This document shows positions 16,436 to 25,614 of a stretch of 64,000 nt of DNA, piece by piece (the first letter of the stretch is position 1; each line of letters begins with the position of its first letter). Position numbers and translations under genes: made by a program. The notes under the pieces were generated by a model that worked only from the letters and a program-made list of their open reading frames with translations, was not told the DNA's origin and did not search any database. The stretch is taken from contig NZ_JANAVO010000007.1 of the NCBI RefSeq assembly GCF_024213555.1, positions 1-64,000 of the forward strand. Direction: 5' to 3'. The DNA comes from Allokutzneria sp. A3M-2-11 16. GTDB taxonomy: Bacteria; Actinomycetota; Actinomycetes; Mycobacteriales; Pseudonocardiaceae.

Positions 16436-16658
16436 GATCACACCTCCCTCCCGCGTGGATACCTCCACTCAATCACAACTCTTCAGCTTGTCACATCGTT
16501 GCCACACAAGGAAAAACCAGGCGCCGCACAACCGCGAGCCGCCGCTGGAACGGTCGGCTTCACCTCCTGGGGAGCGCGTGCCATACGCTCCCCCGCGAGG
16601 GCCGGGGTTTCATCCCGTGCCCCCGAGAGGCCCAACGGCACGCGCAAGGGGCCCCAGG
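16436..16658. other. Shared upstream flank of the DUF222 element, then unassigned sequence
   Basis: About the first 120 bases match the flank of the second DUF222 copy (GCCACACAAGGAAAA and CCGCTGGAACGGTCGGC recur at about 55740-55800). No gene is evident. Confidence 0.5.
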
Positions 16659-17831
16659 TCAAGCCGACCCCACGCAGGAACCAGCAGCACCAAGGGTTTC
16701 CAAGTCAACCGCGAAGCTCGACAACGGCGGCAAGCCCAGGATCTGACGCTGAAAACCGCGTGCTCCCAAGCGATATCCGGGCTCGGCCAACACCCGCCGG
16801 ACGTCCGCCGCGATTCCGGAAACGTCGGTCCGCAAGCCGAGTCCGAGTTCCTCAACACGAGATGCGTTCGAGGGCTGGTCGGCGAACAACGGGAGCGCGA
16901 CCATCGGTGTACCCGCCGACAGCGACTCGCGGACGCCGCTGAAACCGCCGTGCGTCAGGAAAACATCGCAAGCGCCGACGAGCATCCGTTGCTGCACGAA
17001 CGACACCAGGTGCACGTTGCGAGGGCGCGGGCCGTTCCACCGCCCCACCGCCTCCTCGGTGCCGAGCGCGACCACGGCCTGAATCTCCAACGATCCCAAC
17101 GCTTCCACGGTGATGTGCATCAGCTTGGAATCGGCGCCCAACAGCCAGTGCGTGCTCGTGCCGTAGCTCGCGAGAACGAGCGGCACGTCGGCAGGAAGAT
17201 GGGCGATCGTGGAGTCCAACGGCCGGGTGTCGACGGCATCGGGCGCACGGTAGTGCCGGAGGCCGGGCGAGCGCAGATCCGAGGGATACCAGGACTCCGG
17301 CAGCAGACCCGCCGTGAGCCTGCCGTGAGCGTGGGTGAACGAGTCCACCGCGGCCAGCCCGAAGCTCTCGCGCAGGTGGTTCAGCCGATCGGTGAGATCC
17401 GGCACGAGCCGGGTGATCAGCGGCGCGATGTCGATCATCGCCAGGGGCAGGCCGAGCACCTCGGCGGCGAGATATCCGCCGTACTCATTGGTTTCGCGCA
17501 CGATCACGTCCGGGCGCCACGCCTTCGCCACCTCGATGAGGTCGGCCGCGAACGACTCGGTCATCTCATCGGAGAACACGGGCACGTCGAGCGGGCCCGT
17601 CAGTTCTGGGCACCACTGCCGCGTCGGCTGGTCGACATCCTCCGGGGAAAGCGCGGACTCGATCACCAGGACCTCGATGCCGTGGCGCTCGATCTGCGCC
17701 TTGACCGCCGCGCCGGTGGCGAGCGCGACCTCGTGCCCACGATGCTGCAAAGCCTTCGCGACGGGGACCAACGCCGGGATCAGATGGGACTGGATGGGCA
17801 GACCGGTGAGGAGAACGCGCACACGGCTCAC
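16659..17831 (-). CDS. MGT/GT1-family glycosyltransferase
   Basis: A GT-B fold enzyme of about 390 residues, like macrolide glycosyltransferases. The N-terminus is VRVLLTGLPIQSHLIPALV. The donor-binding signature VFLTHGGFSGVRESLSAGTP, followed by LFADQPSNA, is near the C-terminus. It would transfer a sugar from a nucleotide donor to a small molecule. The start is uncertain: GTG 17831 is used, but TTG 17858 is possible and no clear ribosome site is seen. It lies downstream of a P-loop gene on the same strand. Confidence 0.85.
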   Translation of the reverse strand: MSRVRVLLTGLPIQSHLIPALVPVAKALQHRGHEVALATGAAVKAQIERHGIEVLVIESALSPEDVDQPTRQWCPELTGPLDVPVFSDEMTESFAADLIEVAKAWRPDVIVRETNEYGGYLAAEVLGLPLAMIDIAPLITRLVPDLTDRLNHLRESFGLAAVDSFTHAHGRLTAGLLPESWYPSDLRSPGLRHYRAPDAVDTRPLDSTIAHLPADVPLVLASYGTSTHWLLGADSKLMHITVEALGSLEIQAVVALGTEEAVGRWNGPRPRNVHLVSFVQQRMLVGACDVFLTHGGFSGVRESLSAGTPMVALPLFADQPSNASRVEELGLGLRTDVSGIAADVRRVLAEPGYRLGARGFQRQILGLPPLSSFAVDLETLGAAGSCVGSA

Positions 17832-17869
17832 AAGATCAGTGCCGGAGCGGGCGCGCAACCATCCCGGTC

Positions 17870-18412
17870 CTAAAGGGCAGCGAGGACGGCGTCGTAGGTC
17901 TGCGCCGGGTCACGTCCGTCTGTCCGCACCACCACGCACTCCGGGCGCGCGTCCAGGTATGCGCTGAGCTGGTCGTGAATTCGTTCCAGGAACACCGGGC
18001 CGCCGCCGCGCACGACGATGTCGTCGATGTGGCGGTGCACGTCCGAGGCACCCGCCGCCCGGCTCGCGAAACGGTCGATCATCTGTTCCTTACCGGCCAT
18101 CAGCACGATCTCGTGGTACTCCGCACCAGCGCGGTCGGCGGCGGCCTGGAAGTCCTCGGCCTCCTCCACCTTGGTCAACATCTGCGGCATCACGACGTCG
18201 TGCCCCGTCCGCAGGTGCGCCTCGGCCATGCTGACCGCCAACGACAGCGCGGCTTCGAACGCCTTCCAGAAATCGTCCCGCCACCCGCCGACGAGATGGA
18301 CGACCTGATCGATGTCGAGGTCGAGCACTCCGGGGTGCCGGTCGACGTACACCCGCGCGAACGTCGACTTGCCGACACCGGACGGGCCGTTCACATGGAT
18401 CAGTCTCGCCAC
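17870..18412 (-). CDS. P-loop NTPase / kinase-like protein
   Basis: A 180-residue protein with Walker A GPSGVGKSTFA near the N-terminus, a nearby LDLDIDQV acid pair and a late basic segment, as in small AAA-type or shikimate/gluconate-kinase-like phosphotransferases. Substrate unknown. The GTG at 18412 is the most upstream start in the conserved frame. It diverges from the PaaX gene with a gap of only 52 bases. Confidence 0.75.
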   Translation of the reverse strand: MARLIHVNGPSGVGKSTFARVYVDRHPGVLDLDIDQVVHLVGGWRDDFWKAFEAALSLAVSMAEAHLRTGHDVVMPQMLTKVEEAEDFQAAADRAGAEYHEIVLMAGKEQMIDRFASRAAGASDVHRHIDDIVVRGGGPVFLERIHDQLSAYLDARPECVVVRTDGRDPAQTYDAVLAAL

Positions 18413-18464
18413 CTGGAGCACGCTACAAGCGGGACCGGGGTTCTGGCTGACGTAGGGTGCTGAC

Positions 18465-19307
18465 ATGACGGCAGCGCCCCAGTCGGCCGCAGGTGGCCGG
18501 GACAGCCGCCTCGCACAGCTGATCATCACGATCTTCGGGTTGTACGCGCGCGCCGAGGGCAACTGGCTCTCCGTCGCCGCCGTGGTGGCGTTGATGGCGG
18601 ACCTGGGGATCGAGAGCCAGGCCGCGCGCTCCTCGATCTCCCGCCTGAAGCGGCGCGGCGTGCTCGACAGCGAACGCCAGTCCGCGATCGCGGGGTACGC
18701 GCTGTCCGCGCCGACCCTGGAGGTCCTGGCCGAGGGTGACGTCCGGATCTTCGAGCGCACGCGGGCGACGGAGGAGGACGGCTGGGCGCTGGTCGTGTTC
18801 TCCGTGCCCGAGTCCGAGCGCGAGAAGCGGCACGCGCTGCGGTCCAGCCTCACCCGCCTGGGTTTCGGCACCGCGGCGCCGGGGGTGTGGATCGCACCGG
18901 CGAACCTGGCGCAGGAGGCGCGAGACACCCTGCGGCGCCGGGATCTGTCGGAGTACGTGGACATCTTCACCAGTCGGCACTTCGCCTTCGGCGAGGTCCG
19001 CGCGAAGGTGCGCCGGTGGTGGGACCTGGACGAGCTGAGCCAGCTGTACGCGGACTTCCTGGACCGCTACGGGCCACGGGTGCCGACCGAGGACATGACG
19101 CCGCAGGAGGCGTTCGGGATCTACGTCCCGATGCTCACCCACTGGCGGCAGCTGCCCTATCGCGATCCGGGGCTGCCCCTGTCGTTGCTGCCCGCGGACT
19201 GGAAAGGCAACACCGCGGGCGAGCGCTTCGTCGAGCTGAACGAGATCTTGGCTCCGCTGGCGGAAAAACACGCGTTGAAGGTCGTCAACGGGAAGCGCGC
19301 GCAGTAG
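18465..19307 (+). CDS. PaaX family transcriptional regulator
   Basis: A 280-residue protein with an N-terminal winged helix (SQAARSSISRLKRRGVL), a central VFSVPESEREKRHALRSSL segment and a C-terminal PaaX_C domain, as in the phenylacetyl-CoA-responsive repressor PaaX. Such regulators sense aryl-CoA thioesters. It adjoins a CoA-dependent aromatic-degradation cluster, so it likely represses that cluster. Its last 23 bases overlap the end of the convergent RidA gene. Confidence 0.9.
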   Translation: MTAAPQSAAGGRDSRLAQLIITIFGLYARAEGNWLSVAAVVALMADLGIESQAARSSISRLKRRGVLDSERQSAIAGYALSAPTLEVLAEGDVRIFERTRATEEDGWALVVFSVPESEREKRHALRSSLTRLGFGTAAPGVWIAPANLAQEARDTLRRRDLSEYVDIFTSRHFAFGEVRAKVRRWWDLDELSQLYADFLDRYGPRVPTEDMTPQEAFGIYVPMLTHWRQLPYRDPGLPLSLLPADWKGNTAGERFVELNEILAPLAEKHALKVVNGKRAQ

Positions 19308-19716
19308 GCGTCCGGAGCCGGTGTTCGGGGATCACCGCCACCCCGAGGATCTCGATCATCGCCTCGGGCTGCCACAGCGCGGTGCACCCGATCCCGGCCA
19401 TGGCCGGGTAGACCGGGCCCGCGAGCTCGCGCCAGACGCGGCCGATCTCCTTGCCGTGCGCCTGGTAGTCGGGGATGTCGGTGAGGTAGATGGTCACGCT
19501 CACCAGGTCCTCGGGCTCGCCGCCGGCTTCGCGCAGCGTGGTCAGCACGTTGCCGAACGCCTGGCGGAACTGCTCGACGATGCCGCCGGGCACGATCCGC
19601 ATCTCGGCGTCCAGCGCGGTCTGCCCGCCGAGGTGCAGCGTGTTGCCCACCAGGGTTCCGTGCGAGTAGCCGCGCGGAGCCGGCAGTGCGTCGGGGTTCA
19701 CGGGGATCGGTCTCAT
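19285..19716 (-). CDS. RidA family enamine/imine deaminase-like protein
   Basis: A 143-residue Rid/YjgF protein with GNTLHLGGQTALD, the late Arg/Glu region and a conserved dimer core. Rid proteins hydrolyse reactive enamines and imines to ketones and ammonia. The ATG at 19716 follows GGAGG by 4 bases. Its place between the PaaX gene and the 2-aminobenzoyl-CoA-type enzymes suggests it deaminates an enamine intermediate of that pathway. Confidence 0.88.
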   Translation of the reverse strand: MRPIPVNPDALPAPRGYSHGTLVGNTLHLGGQTALDAEMRIVPGGIVEQFRQAFGNVLTTLREAGGEPEDLVSVTIYLTDIPDYQAHGKEIGRVWRELAGPVYPAMAGIGCTALWQPEAMIEILGVAVIPEHRLRTPTARASR

Positions 19717-19800
19717 CCGGCCTCCAGCCTCGTCGTTATTGACTTTATCTGACGGCCGTGAACAATGCGATATAGCTGCCGACCGGAACGGAGCGACCTC

Positions 19801-20712
19801 GTGGAGCCCGACCCCAGCAAGCACCGAACCTCCGCGGTCTTCACCGCGGCGGTCACGCTGACGCCCGCGGAGCCCGAGCACTTCGACCTCGCCTTCACCG
19901 CGCTCACCCAGCCCTGCCCGTGGCCCAAGGCCTACGGCGGCGACCTGGTGGCGGCGGCCGCGGCGGCGGCCATGCGGTCGGTGGACGACGGCAAGACCCT
20001 GCACTCGATGCACAGCTACTTCCTGCGGCCCGCGGACATCGGCGCGCACGTGCGCTACGAGGTGGAGCTGCTGCGGAACGGGCGCGGCTACAGCACGCGG
20101 CAGGTGCGCGGTTTCCAGAACGGCAAGCCGGTCTACGTCTGCCTGGCGAACTTCGCGGCGGGCGAGCCCGGCGGGACGTTCCTGTCCGAGCTCACCGAGG
20201 CGGTTCCCGACCCGGAGGAGCTGCCCAGCTCGGCCGCCTACCTCGCCGAGCGCGACGGCGGGACCATGACCGAGGCGTCGAAGGCGTACTGGTCGGGCGG
20301 CCGCAGCTTCGACATGCGGCACGTGCCCGGCCCGGTTTACCTCACGGTCGAAGGCGAACTGGCCCCGCACCAGGCGGTGTGGGTCAGGCCGTTCGACGCG
20401 CTGCGCCCCGTGGACGGGCTCAGCGACACCCAGCGGGATCTCGCCGCGCTCACCTACGTCTGCGACTACACGATCCTCGAACCCGTGCTGCGGGTGCTCG
20501 ATCTCCCTTGGGCCAAGCCAGGTCTGGTCACCGCGAGTCTCGACCACGCCATGTGGTTCCACCGCACGGAACCGGTCGACGACTGGCTCCTCTACGTCCA
20601 GGACGCGGTCGCCGCCGACGCCGGTCGGGGCGTGAGCACCGGGCGCTTCTTCACCCGCGATCACCGCCACCTCGCCACTGTCGTGCAGGAGGGAATGATC
20701 CGCGCCTCCTGA
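19801..20712 (+). CDS. Acyl-CoA thioesterase II (TesB-like)
   Basis: A 303-residue double-hotdog thioesterase. HSMHSYFLRPADI, TRQVRGFQNGKPVYVCLANF and SLDHAMWFHR with a C-terminal RFFTRDHRHLATVVQEG are typical TesB motifs. It hydrolyses acyl- or aryl-CoA esters. The GTG at 19801 has GGAG about 7 bases upstream. First gene of a run with the CoA ligase and the bifunctional monooxygenase. Confidence 0.88.
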   Translation: MEPDPSKHRTSAVFTAAVTLTPAEPEHFDLAFTALTQPCPWPKAYGGDLVAAAAAAAMRSVDDGKTLHSMHSYFLRPADIGAHVRYEVELLRNGRGYSTRQVRGFQNGKPVYVCLANFAAGEPGGTFLSELTEAVPDPEELPSSAAYLAERDGGTMTEASKAYWSGGRSFDMRHVPGPVYLTVEGELAPHQAVWVRPFDALRPVDGLSDTQRDLAALTYVCDYTILEPVLRVLDLPWAKPGLVTASLDHAMWFHRTEPVDDWLLYVQDAVAADAGRGVSTGRFFTRDHRHLATVVQEGMIRAS

Positions 20713-20744
20713 CCGCTCCGGCGGCTCCCGGAAGGACTCCTCCG

Positions 20745-22379
20745 TTGCCTCTCTCGCCTTCAGCGCACGTGGACACCTTCACCCGAGACCACTTACCCAG
20801 CGAGTCCCTTTGGCCCGCGATGGAGTTCACCACGCCGGAGCTGCGGTACCCGGACCGGCTCAACGCGGCGACGGAGCTCATCGATGTGGCGGTCGCGACC
20901 TTCGGCGCGGATCGGCCCGCATTGCGCACACCAGGCGGGGAATCCTGGTCCTACGGCCAATTGCGCACGCGAGCCAACCAAGTCGCCCAGGTGTTGACCG
21001 AAGATCTCGGTCTGGTCCCGGGGCAGCGCGTGATGTTGCGCTCCCCCAACACGCCGTGGACGGTGGCAGCCTGGCTCGGCGTGCTCAAGGCCGGTGGCGT
21101 CGCCGTGATGACGATGGCCGCCCTGCGCGCCCGCGAGCTCATTCCCATCGCAGAGCGGACATTGCCGTCGATAGCGCTCGTCGATTCCCGTTTCGCCGAA
21201 GAGGTGTACGAGGCGCTGCCGTCGTTGACGGTCGTGGAGTACGGCGGCTCCGGCTCCAGCGACCTGATTGCCCGTGCCAGCGCGAAATCGGGTGAGTTCA
21301 CCGATGTGCGGACCGCCGCGGACGACGTGGCGCTGCTCGGCCCGACCTCCGGCAGCACCGGCGTCCCGAAGATCACGATGCACTTCCACCGCGACCTCCT
21401 CTCCATCGACAACACCTTCGGGCGCAACGTGTTGCGGCTGCGGCCGGACGATCTGGTCGCGTGCTCCGCGCCTTTCGCGTTCACCTTCGGCCTCGGCATG
21501 CTCGTCGTCTTCCCGCTGCGAGCCGGAGCCTGCGCGCTGCTGACGGAGCGGGCCACCCCGTTGCAACTACTGGACATCGTCCGCGAGGAAGGCGTCACCG
21601 CGCTGGCGACCGCACCCACGGCGTACAAGGCGATCCTGCGCGAAGGGCGGGAACACGAACTCGCCGGTCTGCGCGTCGCGGTCTCGGCGGGCGAACACAT
21701 CCCCCGGCACGTCTGGGAGCAGTTCAGGGATCGGCTCGGCCTCCGGATCATCAACGGCATCGGCGCCACCGAACTGCTGCACATCTTCATTTCCGCCGCG
21801 GGCGACGACATCCGGCCCGGTGCCACGGGAAAACCCGTTCCGGGCTACCGTGCCGCGATCCTCGGGCCCGACGGCGCCGAACTCGAACCGGGCGAGCCGG
21901 GGCAGCTCGGCGTCATCGGCCCAGTCGGCTGCCGCTACCTCGACGACGCGCGTCAGAAGAACTACGTCGTCGACGGCTGGAACGTCACCGGCGACGTGTT
22001 CACCAGGGACGCGGACGGCTACTTCTTCTTCCAGGCGCGCACTGACGGCATGATCGTCTCCTCCGGGTACAACATCGGCGGCCCCGAGGTCGAGGCGGCC
22101 GTCGAAACGCATCCCGACGTGCTCGAGGTGGCCGTCGTGGGCCGGCCCGACCCGGAACGCGGTTCGGTGGTGTGCGCCTTCGTCGTGCTCCGCGAAGGAG
22201 CTCTCGGCGATTCCGTGAAGGCCAAGGAGATCCAGGACCACGTCAAGCAGATCCTGGCTCCGTATAAGTATCCCCGCCTCGTGCGGTTCCGCGGTTCCCT
22301 GCCCCGCAACGCCAGCGGCAAGGTGCAGCACTTCGAGCTGCGCAAGATCATCACCGACGAGCAGGGGGAAGATCGTTGA
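20745..22379 (+). CDS. Aryl-CoA ligase (2-aminobenzoate/benzoate-CoA ligase type)
   Basis: A 544-residue member of the AMP-binding superfamily. The ATP loop is LGPTSGSTGVPKITMHF, the hinge lies in the TGDVF region, and the adenylation Lys is in PRNASGKVQ. The TTG at 20745 (giving PLSPSAHVDTFTRDHLP) was chosen because this opening is characteristic of 2-aminobenzoate-CoA ligases and AAGGA lies 8 bases upstream; an ATG at 20821 would cut it off. It overlaps the next gene by 4 bases. A rare TTA codon lies in this N-terminal stretch. Confidence 0.85.
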   Translation: MPLSPSAHVDTFTRDHLPSESLWPAMEFTTPELRYPDRLNAATELIDVAVATFGADRPALRTPGGESWSYGQLRTRANQVAQVLTEDLGLVPGQRVMLRSPNTPWTVAAWLGVLKAGGVAVMTMAALRARELIPIAERTLPSIALVDSRFAEEVYEALPSLTVVEYGGSGSSDLIARASAKSGEFTDVRTAADDVALLGPTSGSTGVPKITMHFHRDLLSIDNTFGRNVLRLRPDDLVACSAPFAFTFGLGMLVVFPLRAGACALLTERATPLQLLDIVREEGVTALATAPTAYKAILREGREHELAGLRVAVSAGEHIPRHVWEQFRDRLGLRIINGIGATELLHIFISAAGDDIRPGATGKPVPGYRAAILGPDGAELEPGEPGQLGVIGPVGCRYLDDARQKNYVVDGWNVTGDVFTRDADGYFFFQARTDGMIVSSGYNIGGPEVEAAVETHPDVLEVAVVGRPDPERGSVVCAFVVLREGALGDSVKAKEIQDHVKQILAPYKYPRLVRFRGSLPRNASGKVQHFELRKIITDEQGEDR

Positions 22380-24730
22380 AGATCGCGATCGTCGGCGGGG
22401 GCCCCGGTGGGCTCTACCTCGCCGCGCTGACGAAGCACCTCGACCCGGCGCACGAGATCACCGTCTGGGAACGCAACGCGCCCGACGACACCTTCGGCTT
22501 CGGCGTGGTGTTCTCCGACGAGACCCTCGGCGGCATCGAGAACGCCGACACCGTGTTCTCCGAAGCCATGGCCAGCCGGTTCGCGCGGTGGACGGACATC
22601 GACATCCACTTCCGCGGGCACACGCACACCGTGGGAGGCCAGGGTTTCGCCGCGATGAGCCGCAAGGACCTGCTCCACCTGTTGCAGGAGCGCTGCCACG
22701 ATCTCGGTGTCACCACGCACTTCTCGACGCCCGCCCCGGACGACCTCCGCGGCTCCCACGACCTCGTGGTCGGCGCCGACGGGCTGAACTCCTCGATCCG
22801 CGCGGCCCACGCGGATGTCTTCCGCCCGACGCTGGATCGCAGGCGCAGCAAGTACATGTGGCTCGGTACGGACCTGGTGTTCGAAGCCTTCCAGTTCTTC
22901 ATCAAGCAGACCACGTGGGGGACCGTGCAGGTCCACGCCTACCCCTACTCCGACACCGGGTCCACGTTCATCGTCGAGATGCACGAGGACGTCTGGCGGC
23001 GCGCGGGCTTCCACGACACCGCTCTCCCGCCCGGCGCCTCCGACGAGCACGCCATCGACCGGATTCGCGAGCTCTTCGCCGATGAGCTGGCAGGGCATCG
23101 CTTGTACGCCAACAACTCCAAGTGGCTCAACTTCACCACCGTGCGCAACGAGCGGTGGCGTCACGACAATCTCGTCCTCGTCGGCGACGCCGCGCACACC
23201 GCGCACTTCTCGATCGGCTCCGGGACGAAGCTGGCGATGGAGGACTCGCTCGCCCTCGCGGCCTGCCTGCACGAGCACCCGGACATCGAGTCGGCGTTGA
23301 GCGCCTACGAGGCCGAACGGCGCCCGGTCGTCGAATCCACCCAGCGCGCCGCTCAGGCTTCCTTGGAGTGGTTCGAGAACATCGGCATGTACGTCCACCA
23401 GGAGCCGACACAGTTCTGCTTCAACCTGCTCACGCGGTCACGTCGCATCACCTACACGAACCTGCGCACCCGCGACGCCGAGTTCGCCGACCGCGTCGAC
23501 TCCGCGTTCGCCGCGGACCAGGGTTTCGGCGAGGTCGCCCCGGCGATGTTCCAGCCCTTCCGGCTCGGACAGCTTGAGCTGAAGAACCGGATCATCGTGT
23601 CGGCCATGGACATGTACTCTGCCGAGGAGGGCGTGCCCGGCGATTTCCACCTGGTACACCTCGGTTCCAAGGCGATGGGCGGCGCCGGGCTGGTGATGAC
23701 GGAGATGGTCTGCGTCTCCCCCGAAGGCCGGATCACCCCTGGCTGCACGGGATTGTGGACCGACGAGCAGCGCGAGTCCTGGGCGCGGATCGTGTCCTTC
23801 GTCCACGAGCGCGGCTCCGCCCGGATCGGGCTCCAGCTCGGCCATTCCGGGCGCAAGGGCTCCACCCGGCTCATGTGGGAGGGCATGGACGATCCGCTGC
23901 CCCAAGGAAACTGGGCGATCGTCGGCCCTTCGCCGCTTCCCTACGGCCCCGGTTCGGCGGTCCCCCGCGAACTCACCCGTGCCGACATGGACCGCATCCT
24001 CGCCGACTTCGTCGAGGCCGCGCGCCGCGGTGCCGACGCTGGTTTCGACCTGCTGGAACTGCATTGCGCGCACGGCTACCTGCTGTCGTCTTTCCTGTCC
24101 CCCATCGCGAACCGGCGCACCGACACCTACGGCGGCTCGCTGGAGAACCGACTCCGGTTTCCGCTTGAGGTCTTCGACGCGGTGCGCGCCGTCTGGCCCG
24201 CGGAGCGGCCGATGATCGTGCGCATCTCCGCGACCGACTGGGTCCCGGACGGCAACACCGAGCACGACGCCGTGGAGATCGCGCGTGCCTTCATCGCCCA
24301 CGGAGCGGACGCCATCGACGTCTCCTCCGGGCAGGTCACCAAGGACGAGCGCCCGGCCTACGGTCGTTCGTACCAAACACCTTTCGCCGACCGGATCCGG
24401 CACGAGGTCGCGGCGTCCGCCGGTGCGGCGGTGATCGCTGTCGGCGCGATCGCCTCCTACGACGACGTGAACTCGATCCTGCTGGCGGGCCGCGCCGATC
24501 TGTGCGCGCTCGGCCGCACCCACCTCTACGATCCACAGTGGACACTGCACGCGGCTGCCGAGCAGGAGTACCGCGGTCCGGCGGCGGAGTGGCCGTTGCC
24601 CTTCCAGGCAGGCAAGCGCAAGCCCCCGACCGCGCGCACCGACGCGGTGCGCCCCCGTCTTTCGCTGCTCCAGGACGGAGATTCCGACCCGCAGGTCCAC
24701 GTGCGCTGGAAGCCTCAGGCTCTCCGGTAG
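22376..24730 (+). CDS. Bifunctional 2-aminobenzoyl-CoA/salicylyl-CoA monooxygenase-reductase
   Basis: A 784-residue fusion. Residues 1-380 form an FAD-dependent hydroxylase (GGGPGGLYLAAL; GDAAHTAHFSIGSGTKLA). Residues 390-740 form an old-yellow-enzyme-type FMN domain (FQPFRLGQLELKNRIIVSAM; HSGRKG; HGYLLSSFLSP). Characterised relatives hydroxylate 2-aminobenzoyl-CoA and then reduce the ring, or 5-hydroxylate salicylyl-CoA. TTG start with AGGGGG upstream, translationally coupled to the ligase. The pairing with the ligase and RidA favours 2-aminobenzoate as substrate. Confidence 0.9.
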   Translation: MKIAIVGGGPGGLYLAALTKHLDPAHEITVWERNAPDDTFGFGVVFSDETLGGIENADTVFSEAMASRFARWTDIDIHFRGHTHTVGGQGFAAMSRKDLLHLLQERCHDLGVTTHFSTPAPDDLRGSHDLVVGADGLNSSIRAAHADVFRPTLDRRRSKYMWLGTDLVFEAFQFFIKQTTWGTVQVHAYPYSDTGSTFIVEMHEDVWRRAGFHDTALPPGASDEHAIDRIRELFADELAGHRLYANNSKWLNFTTVRNERWRHDNLVLVGDAAHTAHFSIGSGTKLAMEDSLALAACLHEHPDIESALSAYEAERRPVVESTQRAAQASLEWFENIGMYVHQEPTQFCFNLLTRSRRITYTNLRTRDAEFADRVDSAFAADQGFGEVAPAMFQPFRLGQLELKNRIIVSAMDMYSAEEGVPGDFHLVHLGSKAMGGAGLVMTEMVCVSPEGRITPGCTGLWTDEQRESWARIVSFVHERGSARIGLQLGHSGRKGSTRLMWEGMDDPLPQGNWAIVGPSPLPYGPGSAVPRELTRADMDRILADFVEAARRGADAGFDLLELHCAHGYLLSSFLSPIANRRTDTYGGSLENRLRFPLEVFDAVRAVWPAERPMIVRISATDWVPDGNTEHDAVEIARAFIAHGADAIDVSSGQVTKDERPAYGRSYQTPFADRIRHEVAASAGAAVIAVGAIASYDDVNSILLAGRADLCALGRTHLYDPQWTLHAAAEQEYRGPAAEWPLPFQAGKRKPPTARTDAVRPRLSLLQDGDSDPQVHVRWKPQALR

Positions 24731-25155
24731 CCCGCCAGCGTGGAGTCCTCGACCTCGGGGAGGTTGACGACGATGTTGTCCGGGGTGCGGCAGGTCAGCC
24801 ACACGAGCTCTTCCGTGGTGCTCATGTTGGCTTCGACGTGCGGCATGTACGGCGGGACGAACACGAAGTCGCCCTCGGCCATGTCGAGGTACTGCTCGTA
24901 GCTCTCGCCGAAGTAGATGCGCGCCGTGCCGGTGAGCACGTAGCCGCCGGTCTCCGCTTCGCCGTGGTGGTGCGGCAGGGAGCGGTACCCGGGCTCGTTG
25001 CTCACCCTGCCGAACCAGATCCTCGTCGCGGGCGTGTGCTGCGGGGACACCCCGGAAACCCGGACGGCGCCGCCCGATTGGCCGGTGTCGCCGTGCTCCT
25101 GCCCGCGGCGGGTCACCACGGGCACGGCCGTGAAGTCGAGCTTGTCGGTGGTCAT
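24715..25155 (-). CDS. Cupin-domain protein
   Basis: A 146-residue single-domain cupin. HHHGEAETGGYVLTGTARIY gives the HxHx(n)E metal motif, and FVPPYMPHVEAN holds the second His. It is much shorter than gentisate dioxygenase, so it is probably not the ring-cleavage enzyme of a gentisate route. The ATG at 25155 has AGAAGGG 7 bases upstream. Its end overlaps the end of the bifunctional enzyme gene by 16 bases. Confidence 0.8.
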   Translation of the reverse strand: MTTDKLDFTAVPVVTRRGQEHGDTGQSGGAVRVSGVSPQHTPATRIWFGRVSNEPGYRSLPHHHGEAETGGYVLTGTARIYFGESYEQYLDMAEGDFVFVPPYMPHVEANMSTTEELVWLTCRTPDNIVVNLPEVEDSTLAGYRRA

Positions 25156-25357
25156 GTGCGGCCCTTCTATAGCGTATTCGCAACCGTCGTCATCGAAACA
25201 TGATGCCCGGCTGCGAACAAGCCCCGTCAGGGCGGGCACGTGCCGTACGAGGAGCGCGATGTCCAGCCGCTACACGAGATCTTGGCACCCGCACCCGTCC
25301 CGCGAGTCCACCTCACCCACGCACACCCTCATCCCGCGCTGAGGCCGCCAAGATCTT
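25156..25357. other. Intergenic region upstream of the cupin gene
   Basis: About 200 bases holding the presumed cupin promoter (TATAGA-like -10 near 25165 on the minus strand) and the left flank of repeat copy 4. No gene is apparent on either strand. Confidence 0.4.
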
Positions 25358-25418
25358 CCGTTTCGTACTCTTGCCGGGATTTGGGAGCGCTCTCTTCCCC
25401 GTTAAGAGTACGAAACGG
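25358..25418. repeat. 61-bp palindromic repeat, copy 4
   Basis: Outer arms are intact; inner words are TTGC (left) and TTAA (right), with the centre GAGCGCTC. It is followed by GGTTACCTAGG and by a flank recalling copies 2, 6 and 7 (ACAGTTTACGTGGTGCGCGG near 25477). Copy 5 lies only about 120 bases away, making a tandem pair. Confidence 0.9.
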
Positions 25419-25540
25419 GGTTACCTAGGTTGCGGCCGCCGGAGGTGGGGTGCGGGGGCGGTTGGGGCGCATGGGCACAGTTTACGTGGTGCGCGGGGGC
25501 GCTTGGATGGATTACGGGCCAGGGGCAGGCCCGCCGAACC

Positions 25541-25602
25541 TCGTTTCGTACTCATGACGGGGTTCGGCGGCGCTCCAAGAGCCCGCTATGAGTACATATC
25601 GG
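25541..25602. repeat. 61-bp palindromic repeat, copy 5 (degenerate)
   Basis: The left arm GTTTCGTACTC is intact; the right arm has decayed to GAGTACATATCGG and the centre to GGCGCTCC. It lies 13 bases past the stop of the decayed immunity gene. Confidence 0.75.
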
Positions 25603-25614
25603 AAGGGATATCCG

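Noticed and set aside
19717-19800. PaaX operator between the RidA and thioesterase genes
   Set aside because: An AT-rich stretch with weak TCGTTATTG/CAATGCGA symmetry exists, but the match is too poor to call.
24715-25155. Gentisate 1,2-dioxygenase
   Set aside because: Only one cupin domain of 146 residues; the known enzymes are about twice to three times as long.
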